DNA of 64,000 nt from Echiichthys vipera. Its lineage: Eukaryota > Chordata > Actinopteri > Perciformes > Trachinidae. The stretch spans positions 23,254,288 to 23,318,287 of the forward strand of contig OY829657.1 in NCBI GenBank assembly GCA_963691815.1, in the 5' to 3' direction. A program made the position numbers and the translations under genes. Positions 12,701 through 34,386 of the stretch are shown here, in pieces. The notes beneath the pieces were generated by a model. The model was not told the DNA's origin. It saw nothing but the letters and a program-made list of their open reading frames with translations, and made no database searches. How positions within the stretch are numbered: the first letter of the stretch is position 1; each line of letters opens with the position of its first letter.

Positions 12701-15700
12701 TAACTTAAGCTTAGGTTCAGGTCCAGTGTTTGCATGTTTACACCAGCAACAGTCTTAAAGTTGCAGTCGGCAACATTTTTTTGATCATATTCACTGACAC
12801 AGATTCTATGCTCCGATAGAACAACATAAATCATTGCATATAAAACGCGTCTACGTGCACCTAGAGCTTGTTGTTTGTTTTTCAAAAATCCACAGCACCC
12901 GTAACATCCTGTCCACTCAGCACAGGGCTGTGTGAGAGCTGACTGGCAGTTCGCACACACCACATATCCCCCCTCCCCCCCTACCTCTGTGTAGCGTGTA
13001 CTCCATGCTGTTTATTGATGAGAGAAGACACAGGCGCGTTCACAGGAATCTGGTGCACGCACACTGACGAGCACTCCATGGGAGGAAGCTGAGGAGCGCG
13101 GTAGTAGTCTGGGAGGGGCGTGAGAGTTTTATTCAAAATTTGACTGAGTCAACTCGATCTGCCAGACTTGCCGACTGCAGCTTTAAGCTTAGTTTCAGGT
13201 CCAGTGTTTGCATTTCTACACCAGCAGCAGCCTTAAAAAACCTGATGTTTGTCTGGAAATCGTGGAATGGAATAAAAAAAGTCGGTCCAGAGTGACATGT
13301 CTCAGCTAGAGACTGACACAGGACTGGATTTTCACTCCCGTCCTGTCCCGCTCCCCCCAAAAAATCCGGCCCCGCCCATTCCTGTTACAGAATTAAAAAA
13401 ATGAAAATATCTGGTTATTACTCCCACTCCTGCCAACTCCAGTTTTTAAAAGCAGTTGTTTTCTTGATGTTCTGGTCAACTTTTTTTTAGATGTCCTAAT
13501 GATGCAGTAAAGAACAGTACATTTAACCTTCAGTATATTTGATCGTACCTGCATTCTTTCTAACATGATCCTGGATATCGGCTTTTTCCACTGCTGTGTC
13601 CATTTTCTTTCACTTTATTCTAGTTTTTTTAATAAGTAGGCTACTTTTCTCAGCTCTTATATTAATAATCTCATGAGGTTGTGTGCAAACCTATTGCAAA
13701 GTGCGTCGTCAGTATGCGTCATTACGCCAGTCAGTGATTGGCTGCATACAAAAACAAGGATTACTCCAACCAGGAAGAAGGACCAGACGGGAGAGAAGTA
13801 GATCAACAACAGCCTTTATTTATATTATGACCGTTAAAAAAAAGTGTTCCAGCTCCTGCCCACACGGAAGTAAAAATCACTCCCGAATCACGGGAGTCCC
13901 GGAAAATTGTCAGTCTCTTGTCTCAACAACTAGGGGTCGGGTTGGCATGAAATATTTTGTGTATGATATTCATGATCCCCGTAGATGAATCCTAGTGTTT
14001 TGGGGCCTCTTGACCTCATCTCAATCACCAGCATCAGGCCACAGTTTTCTCTTATAAACAAAAAAATATATATAAATCTAAAGCTTAGATTGCTGAGATT
14101 GTTCCTTTTAATTTTAACAACAAGATGATATTTTTTCAAAATCTTTGCTTTATCATTAAAGCATAGCTTAATTATTAGTTTTTAACATTTTCTGTTGTTT
14201 GAAAAGAACAGAGTTTAAGTTTTACAGAGACATAATGATAATGGAAATTCATCCTATATGTTTGCAGTGTAATGTGTTGTTGTAGCGTGTGATATCTATA
14301 CTGTTCTGTAAACGGTGTAGAAAGACTGTTTACTGTTAATGTATTACCAGTGAACAGCAGCATGTTGTCGTGCATTCAGGATGAGCTGACGACGTACATC
14401 GGACGTGTCCTGGAGGAAGAGAAGCAAAAGTGGACCAAAGGAGAGGAGCCGACGAATGAGGACGGCTGCTTCACCAGTCCTGTGGCCTACGACATCATCC
14501 AGGTACAGTTTTCACAGGACAACATGATGTCAAAGAGGCTATTATCAATATTTAAGTATCACAGCAATGTGAAAGGTGTTGCGTGCAGTGATGAACCTAC
14601 AGAGAATTCCCACCTGAATCTGCAGCTCCTCTCAGTTTTCTATGAGTTTCAGCTCATTGTTTATCCGCCAGTCTGCAACTTTACTGTTCTGGTTCACTCT
14701 GGCCGCTCTCGTAGCGTCGTTTTAAGAGAAAAGCTGTCAAAAAGCCACTGTACTCAGCCGACAGACACAGTTAGAGACCAGCTGCTGAATACAGTGGAGC
14801 ATTCTAGCAGCTAAAAGTTGGTCTAATAAAAGAAATACAGAGCAAACATAGAGTGAATGTGTGACTTACACAAAATATCGTCACTGTCAAAAACTTTGTA
14901 TTGCCACATTTAGACGTTTTAATATTTCTTCATAAATGAGTGCTATTGGTCACGCTTCACGTCTGTGTGTGGGTTTTATAAAGTTTTAACCAATGAAAAG
15001 TATGAAAAAAGAGCTTGTGACTAAGTCTTGTTACACCATTGGATCCTCAAACTGTCAGCGAAAACCTCAAGTACTTGGCGGTTAAAAATGATGGTTTTGG
15101 ACATACAAGGTTTCTGCCCAACAGCAACCATATGTAATTGTCTGCCACCAAGTTCACCAAGTTCATCAGATTAAAAAGAAGATAAAATGTCAATGTTGTG
15201 TTCACAGCTTGTTTACACGGCCCTTGAGTGGACAAACAAAAGCTGTAGTCACAATCTCAACATAAAAAGCTTCAAACTTTCGTTATATTCTGTAAATGTC
15301 GCTGTTTGTGGGATCAATAGTCAATCTCATGTTGATTTGACAAAATCACAAAATCATTGATCCTGACAGACTGATTGAAATCACTAAAAAATAAACGTTT
15401 TCTCCCAATCTAAGCTTCTTGTGATCATAAGAGAATAGAATAGCCTTTATTATCATTGTATTGCATGCAACGAAATAAGAGTACAAGATACAAGACAATA
15501 TAAGTACAATTAAAACAACAATATAAAATAATAGTTTATGGATACTTAAAACAATTAATGGTGTGTATATATAAGAATAATTAGCTATATACATGTGAAA
15601 AGGGGAGTGGTTACATTTTGATAATAATATAAATAATATAAATATAAATGCTTTTGCACTTATAATGATATTGCACATGTGTGATAAATAACATTGTAAA

Positions 15701-18700
15701 CAGGGCAATATTACACTATATGATATTGCTCATAGCATGTAAGAGATAGAGATAAATGCATGATGGTACAGCGTCAGGTAATGGGAAAGATAAAAGCCGC
15801 TGTAACCGTGCGCGCCGCCATCTTGAAAATATGAACAAAATGTAAAACATCACGTTTCCTCTGCTCTGCCGTTTGGACCAGGAAGTGACTAAATAGCCAT
15901 TTCACATGTTAAGTGAAGCCAAACTTGTTTTTAAGAGCTGACATTGATCTGTGTCCTCCATCTGTCTTTAGCTTATCAACGGTATCGTGACTGCAGCTGC
16001 AAAAGTTGTGGGAGACCTGCATAAGGCCCAGAACATAACGTGCCAACTGAAAGATTTGATGCAGAGGTAACCAGACTGATGATTTTCTTCTAAATAAAGT
16101 CACTTAAAAACTTTGGTAGTGAAAACCAACTTGGTTTGTTTTTTGTTTGTTTTTTCACCTCCTGCAGGTTCAAGAGCTTCCAGAACGACATCATGAAGCA
16201 AAACAAAGCAAACAGCCGGGCGTTCATCAAGGCAAACCTCGGCTGTATCGAACAGTTCAGGTACGTTTCTGACATTTAGGAAGCGTGGCGTGACGGGACG
16301 CACATCTGGCTATATTCAAGATCAACAAAAGAAAGTTTCTGAGCTAATGTGACTTCTGCGGTCTCTCTGCAGGGACGTCCTCCAGACGAAGAAACATTTG
16401 TTCACAGAGAATGTGCAGAAACACTGTTTGCAAGTTCTGACTGACATGAAACAATCTGCCCACGCGTATTTATTAAAACCTGTGCACGAGGTCCTCAGGG
16501 TGAGTTACGACAGATGCAAAGGCTTTTCTTCTCATCCATCTTCTTAATCTGAACCCTTGCAATATCTAGAGCATCATTTTTTTTTGTCGCAAATTATCTG
16601 CTACGGTGCATGTAAGTGTTTATGTGTCTAATGCATCATGTTTGTGCCTTACGCAGCCACAGTACCGCAAACTGGGAACCAACGACTGGCTGCAGAAGAA
16701 CCTGTTTGAGAAGCTGCTAGTCAGCATTGAAAAAGAGCTTCGGGATCTTCAGGGTTCGGTTAAATCCTGTCACCAGGTAGACATGAAGAAAGCATGAAAC
16801 ACACTTACAGTAGATTCAATTCAAAGGGGAAACTGCTGTTGTTTGACTACAAATCGTGTCACTAACAACCATGTTCCAAAGCAAACTCCAGTGTGAATGT
16901 TTTCATGTATTTTTCCTTTCAGGGCGTCATTTCCATTCATTTTCATACAGTATGAAAAGCAGTAACGCTTGGGATGTTTTTGTTTTGTTTGTTCTTGCGA
17001 TACAGTTCCGATACCTGAACTTACAGGTGCAGATCTGACACCAGTGCATTAAAACTAAAGCCTTGCACGCTGTACACGTCACTTTACTGGTGGGACTTTC
17101 CAGGGTAAAATGTTGCCAAATTGCTGACATTTTGTTAGCTCTCACTAACGTTACACTCTCCTCTAGCACTGCACGTGTTGATGTTTGCCTGTGTAGCGTG
17201 AATGAGATATCATCACGTAATAAATCACAGAAAATAAATACATTTTCGACTTAAACAAGTACTTGCCAGTGGCAGCACAGCACAACCTGCTGTGTAGGCT
17301 AAATATGATGCTGTTGCTCTTTTTTCCATTTCCTCTGATGGATTAAACAACTCGAGACAATTTCTAAAGTTTGCAGACTGATTTTCAAACTAAAAGAAAT
17401 GAAAGGAAACCAGTGGCTGCCTGGAAGTGAGGAAAAGTGCATTCAAAACTCTAAAACACTGCGATATAGTTTGCAAAAGTATTTTTAAGTAATTTTTAAA
17501 TTTTAAATTCAAGTGGAAATCCACTCATACACACCTGGACACTCTTCTTCTTTTCTGTGCAACAACTTAACCCTCCACTTAAGTGCTATAATTTAATTTA
17601 ACTGATTTTAAGACACAATGCCATATACAATCCTATATATTTTATCTTTATTTATCTATATTCATCCTCTATGCAGTTCTCTACATTTATCTCATTTGAT
17701 TTCATTTTCCATGAATTTTATTTGACTTGTAGTCTTATCTCCACTTTCTATATTTAGAGTTTATTGTTTATCTTATACTGTATTTTTTTATACCTCCTTA
17801 TTTTCTGTCATTGTGGGAGTTATCCCAAAGTGATCAATAAAGTCTAAATTTAGTCTCTCTCTTTTAGTTTAAAAACTTTCTTGCTGATTCAAACGTGTTT
17901 TAAACCGATTTCTGATTGGATTCATTTCAGAAGCTGATTGGCCAGTTGCACCAGGAAGTGGCAGCAGAATATGTGAAGAGGCTCCTGAAGGGACACATCA
18001 AGCTAAAGGACAAGAAGCAGCAGCATGAGGCCTACGAGATCGTGAAGGACAATGCAGAGAGTTTGCACAATTTATTCGTCAAAATGGTGAGAAAAGTGCT
18101 CGAAACGAAGCATTTATTTTTGGTTGCAGTTATACATCAGAGATTATTCGTCACTGAAATGCCCACAGAGGGTGATTCAACATGTGATGTAAGGAAAATC
18201 CACAGTGACACAAAAGAAGAAATGAAACAAGGAGCATGTGGATCAAACCGCTCTGTCTTCACAGGGATCAGAGGAGGACTGGTTGAAGGAAATCCTGACC
18301 AAGATTGCAGAAGTGCTGAAACTCCAGGACCTCCCCGCCATTCAGATGCAAGTTGTATCACTGGGAACTGCTTACCCTGACCTCAGGTAACCTTTCGCAC
18401 TAACACACAATATATACAGCGTCTCTCTTAAGGACCTGCTGCAGTTTGTTGTCTGGAGCATAATTCACCTAGTTAGGACAGAATAGCATCGTGATGTGAG
18501 AGGTTTACGTACGTTAATGTGAAGATAAACAAACCCAGTTTTCACACAGAGCTGAGGGCGAACAGGAAGTGTCGATGAATTCAGATGTTTCCTGTCTGCC
18601 GGACGATGTTGGGCGCTAAAAGCAGACCAGTGGAGCGCGTCAGTGAGAGTGATACGCTGAAACAAACTGAAGTACTGCAGTGAGATAAGCAGCACACAAC

Positions 18701-19165
18701 AGGAGATTCTCAGAGTCGAATGTGTTCTCACTTACTGGAAATACTTCATACGTTGGGTAGAGCGGGCAGGGGGCAGCACATGACATGGAAGATCACGTGG
18801 TCCATTCATAATTTGGTCTGAAACAACCAAGTCTCTTATTGTTCTTACCAATAGGAGTTCAGAAGTGAGCAACAGCTTGAAAAACTGAATATCCAAATCA
18901 GTTACGAGAAGTAGAATATTCATGTCCAGCCCTCGTGATGATAAATACATACATTTATGGGATTCATTTAAATGATTCTTTTAAACCTTTTTGTCTTCCT
19001 TCTTTCTCCCACAGTGAGAAACATGTTTCAGCTCTGCTCAAGCTCAAGACCAACCTCTCCAGAGCCGACAGGAAAACCGTCAAAGAGATTCTGTCGGACA
19101 CTTTGAAGGAAACAGGAAGCACCGTCTTCTCTCGCCCGTTTTTCTCCATGGTTCAGGTCAAATGA
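9738..19165 (+). CDS. Sec6-family exocyst-like protein (TNFAIP2 / EXOC3L4-like), 630 aa
   Basis: The protein belongs to the Sec6/TNFAIP2/EXOC3L family, which contains helical-rod proteins related to exocyst subunit EXOC3. Some members act on actin-rich protrusions and membrane tethering. Coding exons: 9738-9885, 10905-11550, 12528-12639, 14380-14502, 15972-16066, 16168-16260, 16373-16499, 16657-16776, 17931-18086, 18265-18386, 19015-19165. All junctions are GT-AG, the phases agree, and the sum is 631 codons, close to human TNFAIP2. The N-terminus has an Ala-rich stretch, then a charged helical segment (FEQRLEAQRLSEAGQLLIER). The Sec6-like part runs from about residue 190 to the end, with features such as CYPPDLDICNFYSRLYHQTF and FLLRWVHEYYP. 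The chosen ATG has A at -3; an in-frame ATG at 9654 is possible. Whether this is tnfaip2 or exoc3l4 cannot be settled by eye. Confidence 0.92.
10030..10300. repeat. Teleost 'AAGTACTTTTACT' repeat fragment in intron
   Basis: The AT-rich segment with 'gagtacttttactttttgta' and 'gctgcacatttaccagctgc' resembles the common teleost repeat family whose complete copy is at 50357-51206. A shorter piece lies at 11690-11770 ('ttgagtatttccatttta'). Confidence 0.5.
12754..13187. mobile_element. MITE-like element flanked by 51-bp direct repeats
   Basis: Terminal inverted repeats match over about 20 bp ('cttaaagttgcagtcggcaa' on the left; 'cttaaagctgcagtcggcaa' on reverse complement of the right). The element is 434 bp and lies in intron 4 of the first Sec6-like gene. 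A ~51-bp direct repeat occurs on both sides (12707-12757 and 13185-13237), much longer than a transposon target-site duplication. Confidence 0.7.
13305..13925. mobile_element. Decayed DNA-transposon-like repeat
   Basis: The left part ('cactcccgtcctgtcccgct') and the right part ('tcccgaatcacgggagtccc') carry the GC-rich motifs seen at the two ends of a common fish hAT-like non-autonomous element. The middle is not conserved. Family assignment is from memory. Confidence 0.4.
14503..15971. other. Intron 5 of the first Sec6-like gene, with a short repeat
   Basis: The 1.47-kb intron is mostly unique AT-rich DNA. At 15426-15470, 'agaatagaatagcctttatt' followed by 'gcatgcaacgaaat' resembles the 3' part of a fish interspersed repeat. 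Nothing else was recognised. Confidence 0.5.
17560..17860 (+). mobile_element. LINE 3'-end fragment in intron
   Basis: The tail 'cattgtgggagttatcccaa' followed by 'gatcaataaagt' matches the typical 3' end of fish L2/Rex-type LINEs. The upstream part is too decayed to read a protein. Confidence 0.5.
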
Positions 19166-19615
19166 TCTGTAAAATCAGATTCAGTTCTCATTTTGGGTTG
19201 CACAGTGTTATGTATTATAGTTTTTGTGTGAACGTGATGAGTTGAACTCAAATGTCACATGGAATGGACAGAATATTGTCTGCAGATTGTAAAATGATGG
19301 AGTGACTGTGTTTGTTACTGTATGAATGAATAAGCTACAGGTCACAATAGTGCTGGTAGATATGGTGCTTTTTACTGCTGAGAAACCTGTTTTTTTTATA
19401 TAAATAGGTCAGTGTCTGCATGTGTAATTAATCTGATAGTGTATAGTTTTTTACATATCACATCAGTATTATTTTTGTATCATGTATATTTTGTCTTACA
19501 TGTGCAAAAAAGGGAGAGGTCAAGCTTTCATTTTTAATAGTTTGACTTTTTTATCTGACGTCATCTGCTGTACAGAATATTGTTAGAGAAAGTGCTGAAT
19601 CTAAGTTATGTTATG

Positions 19616-19621
19616 AATAAA
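19616..19621 (+). terminator. Polyadenylation signal of the first Sec6-like gene
   Basis: AATAAA lies 451 bp after the stop codon at 19165 and is followed by a GT-rich stretch. It is the best candidate for the 3' end of the first Sec6-like gene. Confidence 0.6.
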
Positions 19622-19823
19622 TGTGGTGAAACCTGTGTTTGATTTGACGGTGATTTTCTTCAAATAATCTTGAGCAGTTCATTTTCACTTCTGTTGTACA
19701 TTTACATCCGCCACAAAATCACCTTTTGTAGAGACAAACAACTATTTATAGAAGTCAAAGTTTTACTTTAAATGCAGCAAGTTGGAGCACAACATTAACA
19801 TTTAGTGCAGGAACAAAAAGTGC

Positions 19824-20118
19824 ATTCAGAAAGACTTTTTGTTACTTTGCAACTTCGTTTTTCCTTCATCAATCCGCAACAATACAAGGAAAACAGGCCT
19901 TCAGAAGTTTTTAAAAATGTATTAAAAAGAAATAGCACACTGACACTTGAAATTGAGATCAGATGCGTCCCATTCCTCTTTTATTGGAGTCCACCTGCAT
20001 TAAATTCAACTGATTACACCTGATTTGGAGGCACACACGCCAGTGGGTAGAAGGTCTCAAAGCTGATATAAAACCAAGTTGTACGCTCGAAGGATCTTCC
20101 TGTAGAGCTCAGAGATGA
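19824..20118 (+). mobile_element. Tc1-like transposon end fragment
   Basis: The sequence contains 'agtgcattcagaaagac', 'ttgttactttgcaac', 'aaaaatgtattaaaaa' and then 'ggagtccacctgcattaaat', 'gatttggaggcacacac', 'tgtagagctcagagatgagg'. This is the order expected for a degenerate fish Tc1-like element end, deleted internally. No transposase reading frame remains. Confidence 0.7.
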
Positions 20119-20279
20119 GGCATGGCCAGTACTTTTAGAAAATACTCCACTACAGATTTCTGATAGCATGTTGTAAGTAACGTAAGATTGATGGAGTTAA
20201 GGTACGTCATCTAAATACTTTGGATAACTTCTGGAATACTTAAAAATCCTCTTGTCTGGATGGCATATTTCCAACAAAA

Positions 20280-20700
20280 AAAAGCTGAGCCATGGATTAC
20301 TGAACAGGCCTCCCAAAATGTTGCTGAAAAAAACAATCACAAATAGGTGCTAAATGACCACGAACAGATACAAAACAACTACAAATGACCCAAAATGACC
20401 ACAGAGATGCAAAATTAGCACGAAAATAAGCTAAATGATTGACACAAATCGATCAAAAACATGTACCTCATCATTCAAAATGACTAAAATAGATGCAGAA
20501 CATTCAGAGATGCAAAACAACCACAAAGGAGCACGAAACAACTAAAAATGGATGCAAAACAGTTACAGAGATGCAAAAGAACAATAAAAACCACCACAAG
20601 GCAGTGCAAACGACTAAAAATGGATGCAAAATACCACAAAGCGATGACAAAATGACTGAAAACAGATGCAAAACAATCACAAAATGACCTCTGAAAGAAC
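20280..20700 (+). mobile_element. Minisatellite-bearing element, copy 1
   Basis: The copy begins with 'ccatggattactgaacaggc' and 'gttgctgaaaaaa', followed by a degenerate array of 'gatgcaaaacaaccacaaag'-type units. Other copies are at 21306-21775 (reverse orientation), 37670-38980 and 43690-44225, and array-derived sequence is found in the 1.29-kb repeat at the left edge. Confidence 0.7.
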
Positions 20701-21305
20701 CTTTTAGAAGAAATGTTGAGCAGTGAGGTCAAAGGTTAGGGTATTTAATCCACTAATGCACCATTTCAAAGACCAGTAAGTGACGAAAGCACCACAAGGA
20801 GACTTGAACAATCCCGGGAAATCCACGAGCCTCTTTTGTGAGAGACTCTTCGCACTGAGCCAGTTTATTATTCCTGACTAACAACCGCAGCTCTTTCAGG
20901 ATATGAATCAGCTACAAATGACTGTCGGCATGCAGTCTTTTTTCCTGAAAGCCTGTCTGTGTTTGTATATTGGCGTAGGAGGATGGAAGACGGGGGGTCA
21001 GAGCTACAAGTTCCCCTCGGAGAGCAAGAGGGAGTGAAGGAAGCTGAGCTCGTTAAAAGCTGCTGGTGGTAAACTGTACTGGGAGAAGTGAGGCTGAACA
21101 GTGACTGGAAGCTGGCCGGAGGAAATCCAGCAGTGGTTTCCTGACACCGCTAAGTCACAGGTTAGAGTTCGTCAGCCTGGCATTGGTCATTAATCAACTA
21201 TTTATAGTTTTATTATCAGTTTTGAGTCATCCATGTCGATTTATTTCACTAAACACTAAACTAAACACAAAAACATCCCGTCAGTCTCAGCTGTATAGGC
21301 CAACT
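20701..21305. other. Intergenic, no feature recognised
   Basis: Unique sequence with only short ORFs. No gene or repeat family was recognised. Confidence 0.5.
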
Positions 21306-21775
21306 TTGTGCTATTATCATGGACGGATTATATTACTATGAGAAAATGGGCCCCTGGGAACAGACATGTTTTTTTTGTTTCTCTTTGTGGTCATTGTACG
21401 TCCATTTTGAGTTGTTTTGTACGTCTTTGTAATTGTTTTGCACCTCTGATTGTGTTTGCATCTATTTTTAGTCATTTTGCATCTTTTACTGGTGGTTTTG
21501 CATCTATTTTTAGTCATTTTGCATCTTTTTGTGGTGGTTTTGCATCTATTTTTAGACATTTTACATTTCTACATTGTCGTTTTGTTTTTCTCTGTGTTCA
21601 TTTTACATCTATTTTTAATCATTTTGCATCTATTGGTCATTTTTTCTCTCATTTTGTGTCTAATTTCAGTCATTTAGCATCTCTTTGTGGTCATTTTGTG
21701 TGTTTTTAATATAATGGGTCAGGGCCCCTGACTTTATGGGCCTGAGCTTGGTAGACCCGTTCAGTAATCGATCCA
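21306..21775 (-). mobile_element. Minisatellite-bearing element, copy 2 (inverted)
   Basis: Read on the minus strand, the element runs from 'ccatggatcgattactgaac' (about 21775) through a 'gatgcaaaatgactaaaaat' array to 'cccaggggcccattttctca' and 'taatccgtccatgataa' (21306). Both ends contain a CCATG/CATGG-ATTA type inverted repeat, so the copy appears to have both termini. Confidence 0.7.
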
Positions 21776-21994
21776 TGGTGCTAAGGCATTGGGGTCCAAA
21801 GTTTCCCAACTCAATATCATCTTAAAATGACACATTGAGACCTTTCAAAGGGTTTTATGTTCTTAGCCATGTTGTTTCTTCTGGATCAATATGTTGAAAT
21901 CACCTGTTTATAGCCTACTGATGTAATACTCCTTAAAACCTACACCTCAAATGGGATCAAAATCGCTCTCTCTCTATCTATGTCTTTGTCTCTC

Positions 21995-21995
<1 letters not shown>

Positions 21996-22036
<41 letters not shown>
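21996..22036 (+). repeat. (TATC)n microsatellite
   Basis: About ten pure TATC units, with degenerate TCTC/TATC upstream. Confidence 0.95.
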
Positions 22037-22037
<1 letters not shown>

Positions 22038-22039
22038 CT

Positions 22040-24009
22040 ATCTAACCAGTATTTGAAAAATAGAGAAAAGTGACAATAGTGTAACAAAAATATGAATTCT
22101 TGTTCCTCTCATCATGCTGTAACCCCTCACATTTATGTTGGGACCCTTTGAGAGGTCCCAACCCTCACATTGAGAACCACTGTGTTTGAGTCAGTGGTGT
22201 CTGAAGCAACAATTTCCCATTTTGGTACATTGATGTGTGTCTCCACCTAGCGATGGAGCACAGGACAAACAACCAAAGTCTGACTTTTTATTGCATCATT
22301 TTATTCATTGATTTGCTGACAGAAAAATAAAAGTGTCTTTGTGTCCCAGTTACCTGATTAATAAGCTTCTAAACAAAAATAAACCACCACAGAAGAATAC
22401 AGTATATAACAGTCTTAAAACAAAAAAAGGGAATTGAATTAAACCTTGTAAACCAACACAGCCCACTTCACACCAAAAGTAGTTACAGTGAAATACATTA
22501 TTAAAAAGTTTAGTATTTAAAGATCAAGTTAACCCACATCTATGCCCTGATTTAGAGGATAAATACAGCAAAATGACTCAGCACAATCTGCAGTTCAAGT
22601 GTAATTCAGAAGTGTTTAAGTTACTAAAACAGAAAAACCTTTAACAGTAAAAAGTTTTATTGTTGTGACTGATTGTAGCCTAGAAAATAACGGGAAAGTG
22701 TTTTTTTAATGTGTATATTCATATAAATAGATAAATTAAAACTTGTATGAAATAAGTTAATGTAAAAATATGAACAAAATAATGGAGCATCTGTATCAGT
22801 GCAGTTCCATTTCTTTTACATTGAGTCGTTCCAGCAGTACACAATGTAAATGAACGTATTTCCAAACTTAAGGTAAATAAGAAACTGACCATTTAGGATA
22901 AGAATCGAACAAAAAGGCCATTTTTTTTATAACAGAACAAACACTTTTGTTCTCGTCTTTGATTATCAGAGCTCAACAATAAAAAAATCTTCCTTTTTAT
23001 TAAAATAAAAGTAAATGTAACTAAACGTGTCTACAGTCTTTTGCACAAAACCAAATTTCACTGGTGTGAAAACATTTCCCCCTCAAACGTAATCCACTTA
23101 AAGTGCTCCAGTCTCCTCGGGACGTAAATAACTTCAGAGGTTGTACAAATACCGCATCACAGCGCCGGAAAAAACAAAATGGACGCTGTATCCAACTGTG
23201 TGAAGCTGAAGACATCCTTAAAACAATATAGAAACGATCAAATGTGCAAGAATTCATAAACAACGATCTACTGCGCAGATCACGTCCTCCAATCAGAGTC
23301 CAGAAATGGAATAAAGAGAACTATTAGACGTCTGTGGAGTTTATTAGCAGTGTTCTGGTGACCAACCTTACGTCAAAGTCACCTACCAGTCGCCGTTTTG
23401 TGCCGTTAAATAGAACGTCATATTTCTTAAGATATCATATATTGAGAATACGTTGCTACGGCTCATTCAAGAACAGGTGACGGAAGAGAGACCAGACATG
23501 TTACATTGTAGCAAGCTCGAACATTTTCGTTTTTTGGTCCAAAATAGCTAGCTGTTAGCAAATGACGCGTATACTCTGGCATTGCTAAGGGATGCAACTA
23601 TGTCATGCCGAGATATCGTCCCGTTCTGAACTGCTAGTCTAGTATTCAAAGACAAGTTTTAAACAAGTTTAAAACCACAATATACATAATAATGTTTTTT
23701 ATGGTTTCAAACGCTGACTAGCATATTAGCATTTCTTTCTGCTTCATTGGAATGCAGTATGTGTGTATTTTCTGAAACAATGTGAGGCCAACTCATTCAT
23801 GAGCAGCCACTTGTACACAGGTTAATCTCTTATGCATCATAACTTGTAAAAACCTTGTGTAATACGTCTGCTTCTCTATCAACAGATGAGATGAGACCAA
23901 TGTGACACCAATAAAGGAGTGAACATTAACAGGATTCAGATGATCTGAAAAACCTCATGACTCCTGAAACCTCTTTGCTTGTTGTGGTTGATCTTCATCA
24001 CTGAGCTGC
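22040..24009 (-). other. Probable 3' UTR and downstream region of the second Sec6-like gene
   Basis: No coding exon was found. On the minus strand, AATAAA occurs at 23345-23340 and 23001-22996, downstream of the stop codon at 24012-24010. The transcript's 3' end is likely in this region. The rest is AT-rich and unremarkable. Confidence 0.45.
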
Positions 24010-33113
<9,104 letters not shown>

Positions 33114-33212
33114 ACAGATTGAATCTGCACTTAAAAGAGATGTAGGTTCCAGATTAGGACTGCTCCTTTGTCCCGCTCAGCAGCTCTTTGATCCCTTATG
33201 AAGGAAGCCAAA

Positions 33213-33250
33213 GGGGTTTTCCCATCACGCTCCACTTTCATTTTCATTTT
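33213..33250 (-). promoter_or_regulatory. kappaB site and ISRE-like element upstream of the second Sec6-like gene
   Basis: GGGGTTTTCC (33213-33222) is an exact GGGRNNYYCC kappaB match. Directly upstream, in the gene's orientation, GAAAATGAAA (33245-33236) fits the interferon-stimulated response element core GAAANNGAAA, and a further GAAA overlaps it. Both lie 100-137 bp upstream of the ATG at 33113. The arrangement suggests induction by inflammatory or interferon signals. The motifs are seen; the function is inference. Confidence 0.5.
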
Positions 33251-33529
33251 AAACTGGTTCCAGCCTGAGAAGGTTGAAAGTGGTTGCATCATGTGGAGAA
33301 GAGCCACAGTGACTTCATTAATACTACAGCTGCTGCTGCCACAACTATTACACTACTTATACTACTGCTAAAGAATAATATGTAATTATTTTGACTGAGT
33401 GTTCTTTCTTGATCTTGAAAACAATACTACTACAAAGGTGCGGTTTGCAGTAGGAAAAGCACAAGTGTAAATGGTCAAATTAATTTTATTTTATATGGCA
33501 AGCAATTTTAACATTTAAGCCAAATACAG

Positions 33530-33945
33530 TCCTTTTACATTTTAGATATCCATAATAGCATTACTACTTGTCAACTTTGAATTCTCACTAGTCAGAATGA
33601 TAATTTAAGTCATTCTTTCTAGAGAAATTGCAGTTGTACATATCCGTAAAATTACAGATATCTGCAATACATTTCCAGTCTAGCTATTATATGTTTAAAC
33701 CTTTTTGAGCTTTTACTGTGACAGGTCAAAATGTCTGCTGTATAACAGACATGTCCAGTACCCCCTCACTGTCGTACCAAAGTTTTAGCTTTCTTTTCTG
33801 TTATAGGGAAGGTTTTCGTTGCCACCGTACTCAACAGGGGAATTGTTGGGTGTATGTAAATCATACGTGTGGTCTATACCTACTCTGTAAAGTGTCCTGG
33901 GATAGCTTTTGTTATGATTTGGCACTGTAAATAAAATTGAGAATT
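33530..33945. mobile_element. Two adjacent repeat fragments (palindromic 'agatatccataat' repeat, then LINE 3' end)
   Basis: 33530-33700 contains 'acattttagatatccataat' and 'ctcactagtcagaatga', shared with the element at 52797-53476. 33740-33945 ends with 'gtctatacctactctgtaaa' and 'cactgtaaataaaattga', the common 3' tail of fish L2/Rex-type LINEs; a sister tail lies at 63106-63190. Confidence 0.55.
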
Positions 33946-34119
33946 CCTATTTTTTTGCCAGCCGACCTCTCTAGCCTTTGCTGTAATCACACTCTTAAAC
34001 TGCCCATAGGAGTTCTATCCAGAGGCTGAGTCAAATGACACAATACAAGCCCTTTTTATGAGAATGTGCATTGAAACCAAAGGGGAAACCCTGCCTTGAC
34101 AAATGAACTTTTAAAGCGT

Positions 34120-34386
34120 CTGAACACCCACACAGGTGTTTTCAGTTAACTGGTTGATTAGCTCTCTTCTCAGGACTGAGTGGGTGTGTCTACTGTGATT
34201 GATTGACATCTTCCTGATTCTCCTGTTAGCTTTGTTTCACCTGTTAAGGCGGGACAAAGAACACATGTATCATTCTTAGTGGTAGACATTTATGACCTCA
34301 AATTCTCATCAAAGCCCCGCCCACCTTCAACCCAGGCAGAGGTCTAATCAGCCAGAAGAACTGAAAACACCTGTGTGGCTGTTCAG
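34120..34386. mobile_element. MITE-like element, 267 bp
   Basis: Left end 'ctgaacacccacacaggtgt' (34120) and right end ending in 'cacctgtgtggctgttcag' (34386) are inverted repeats of at least 28 bp, with weaker complementarity continuing inward. It has no coding capacity. It lies between the divergent second Sec6-like gene and FAM216A-like gene. Confidence 0.65.
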
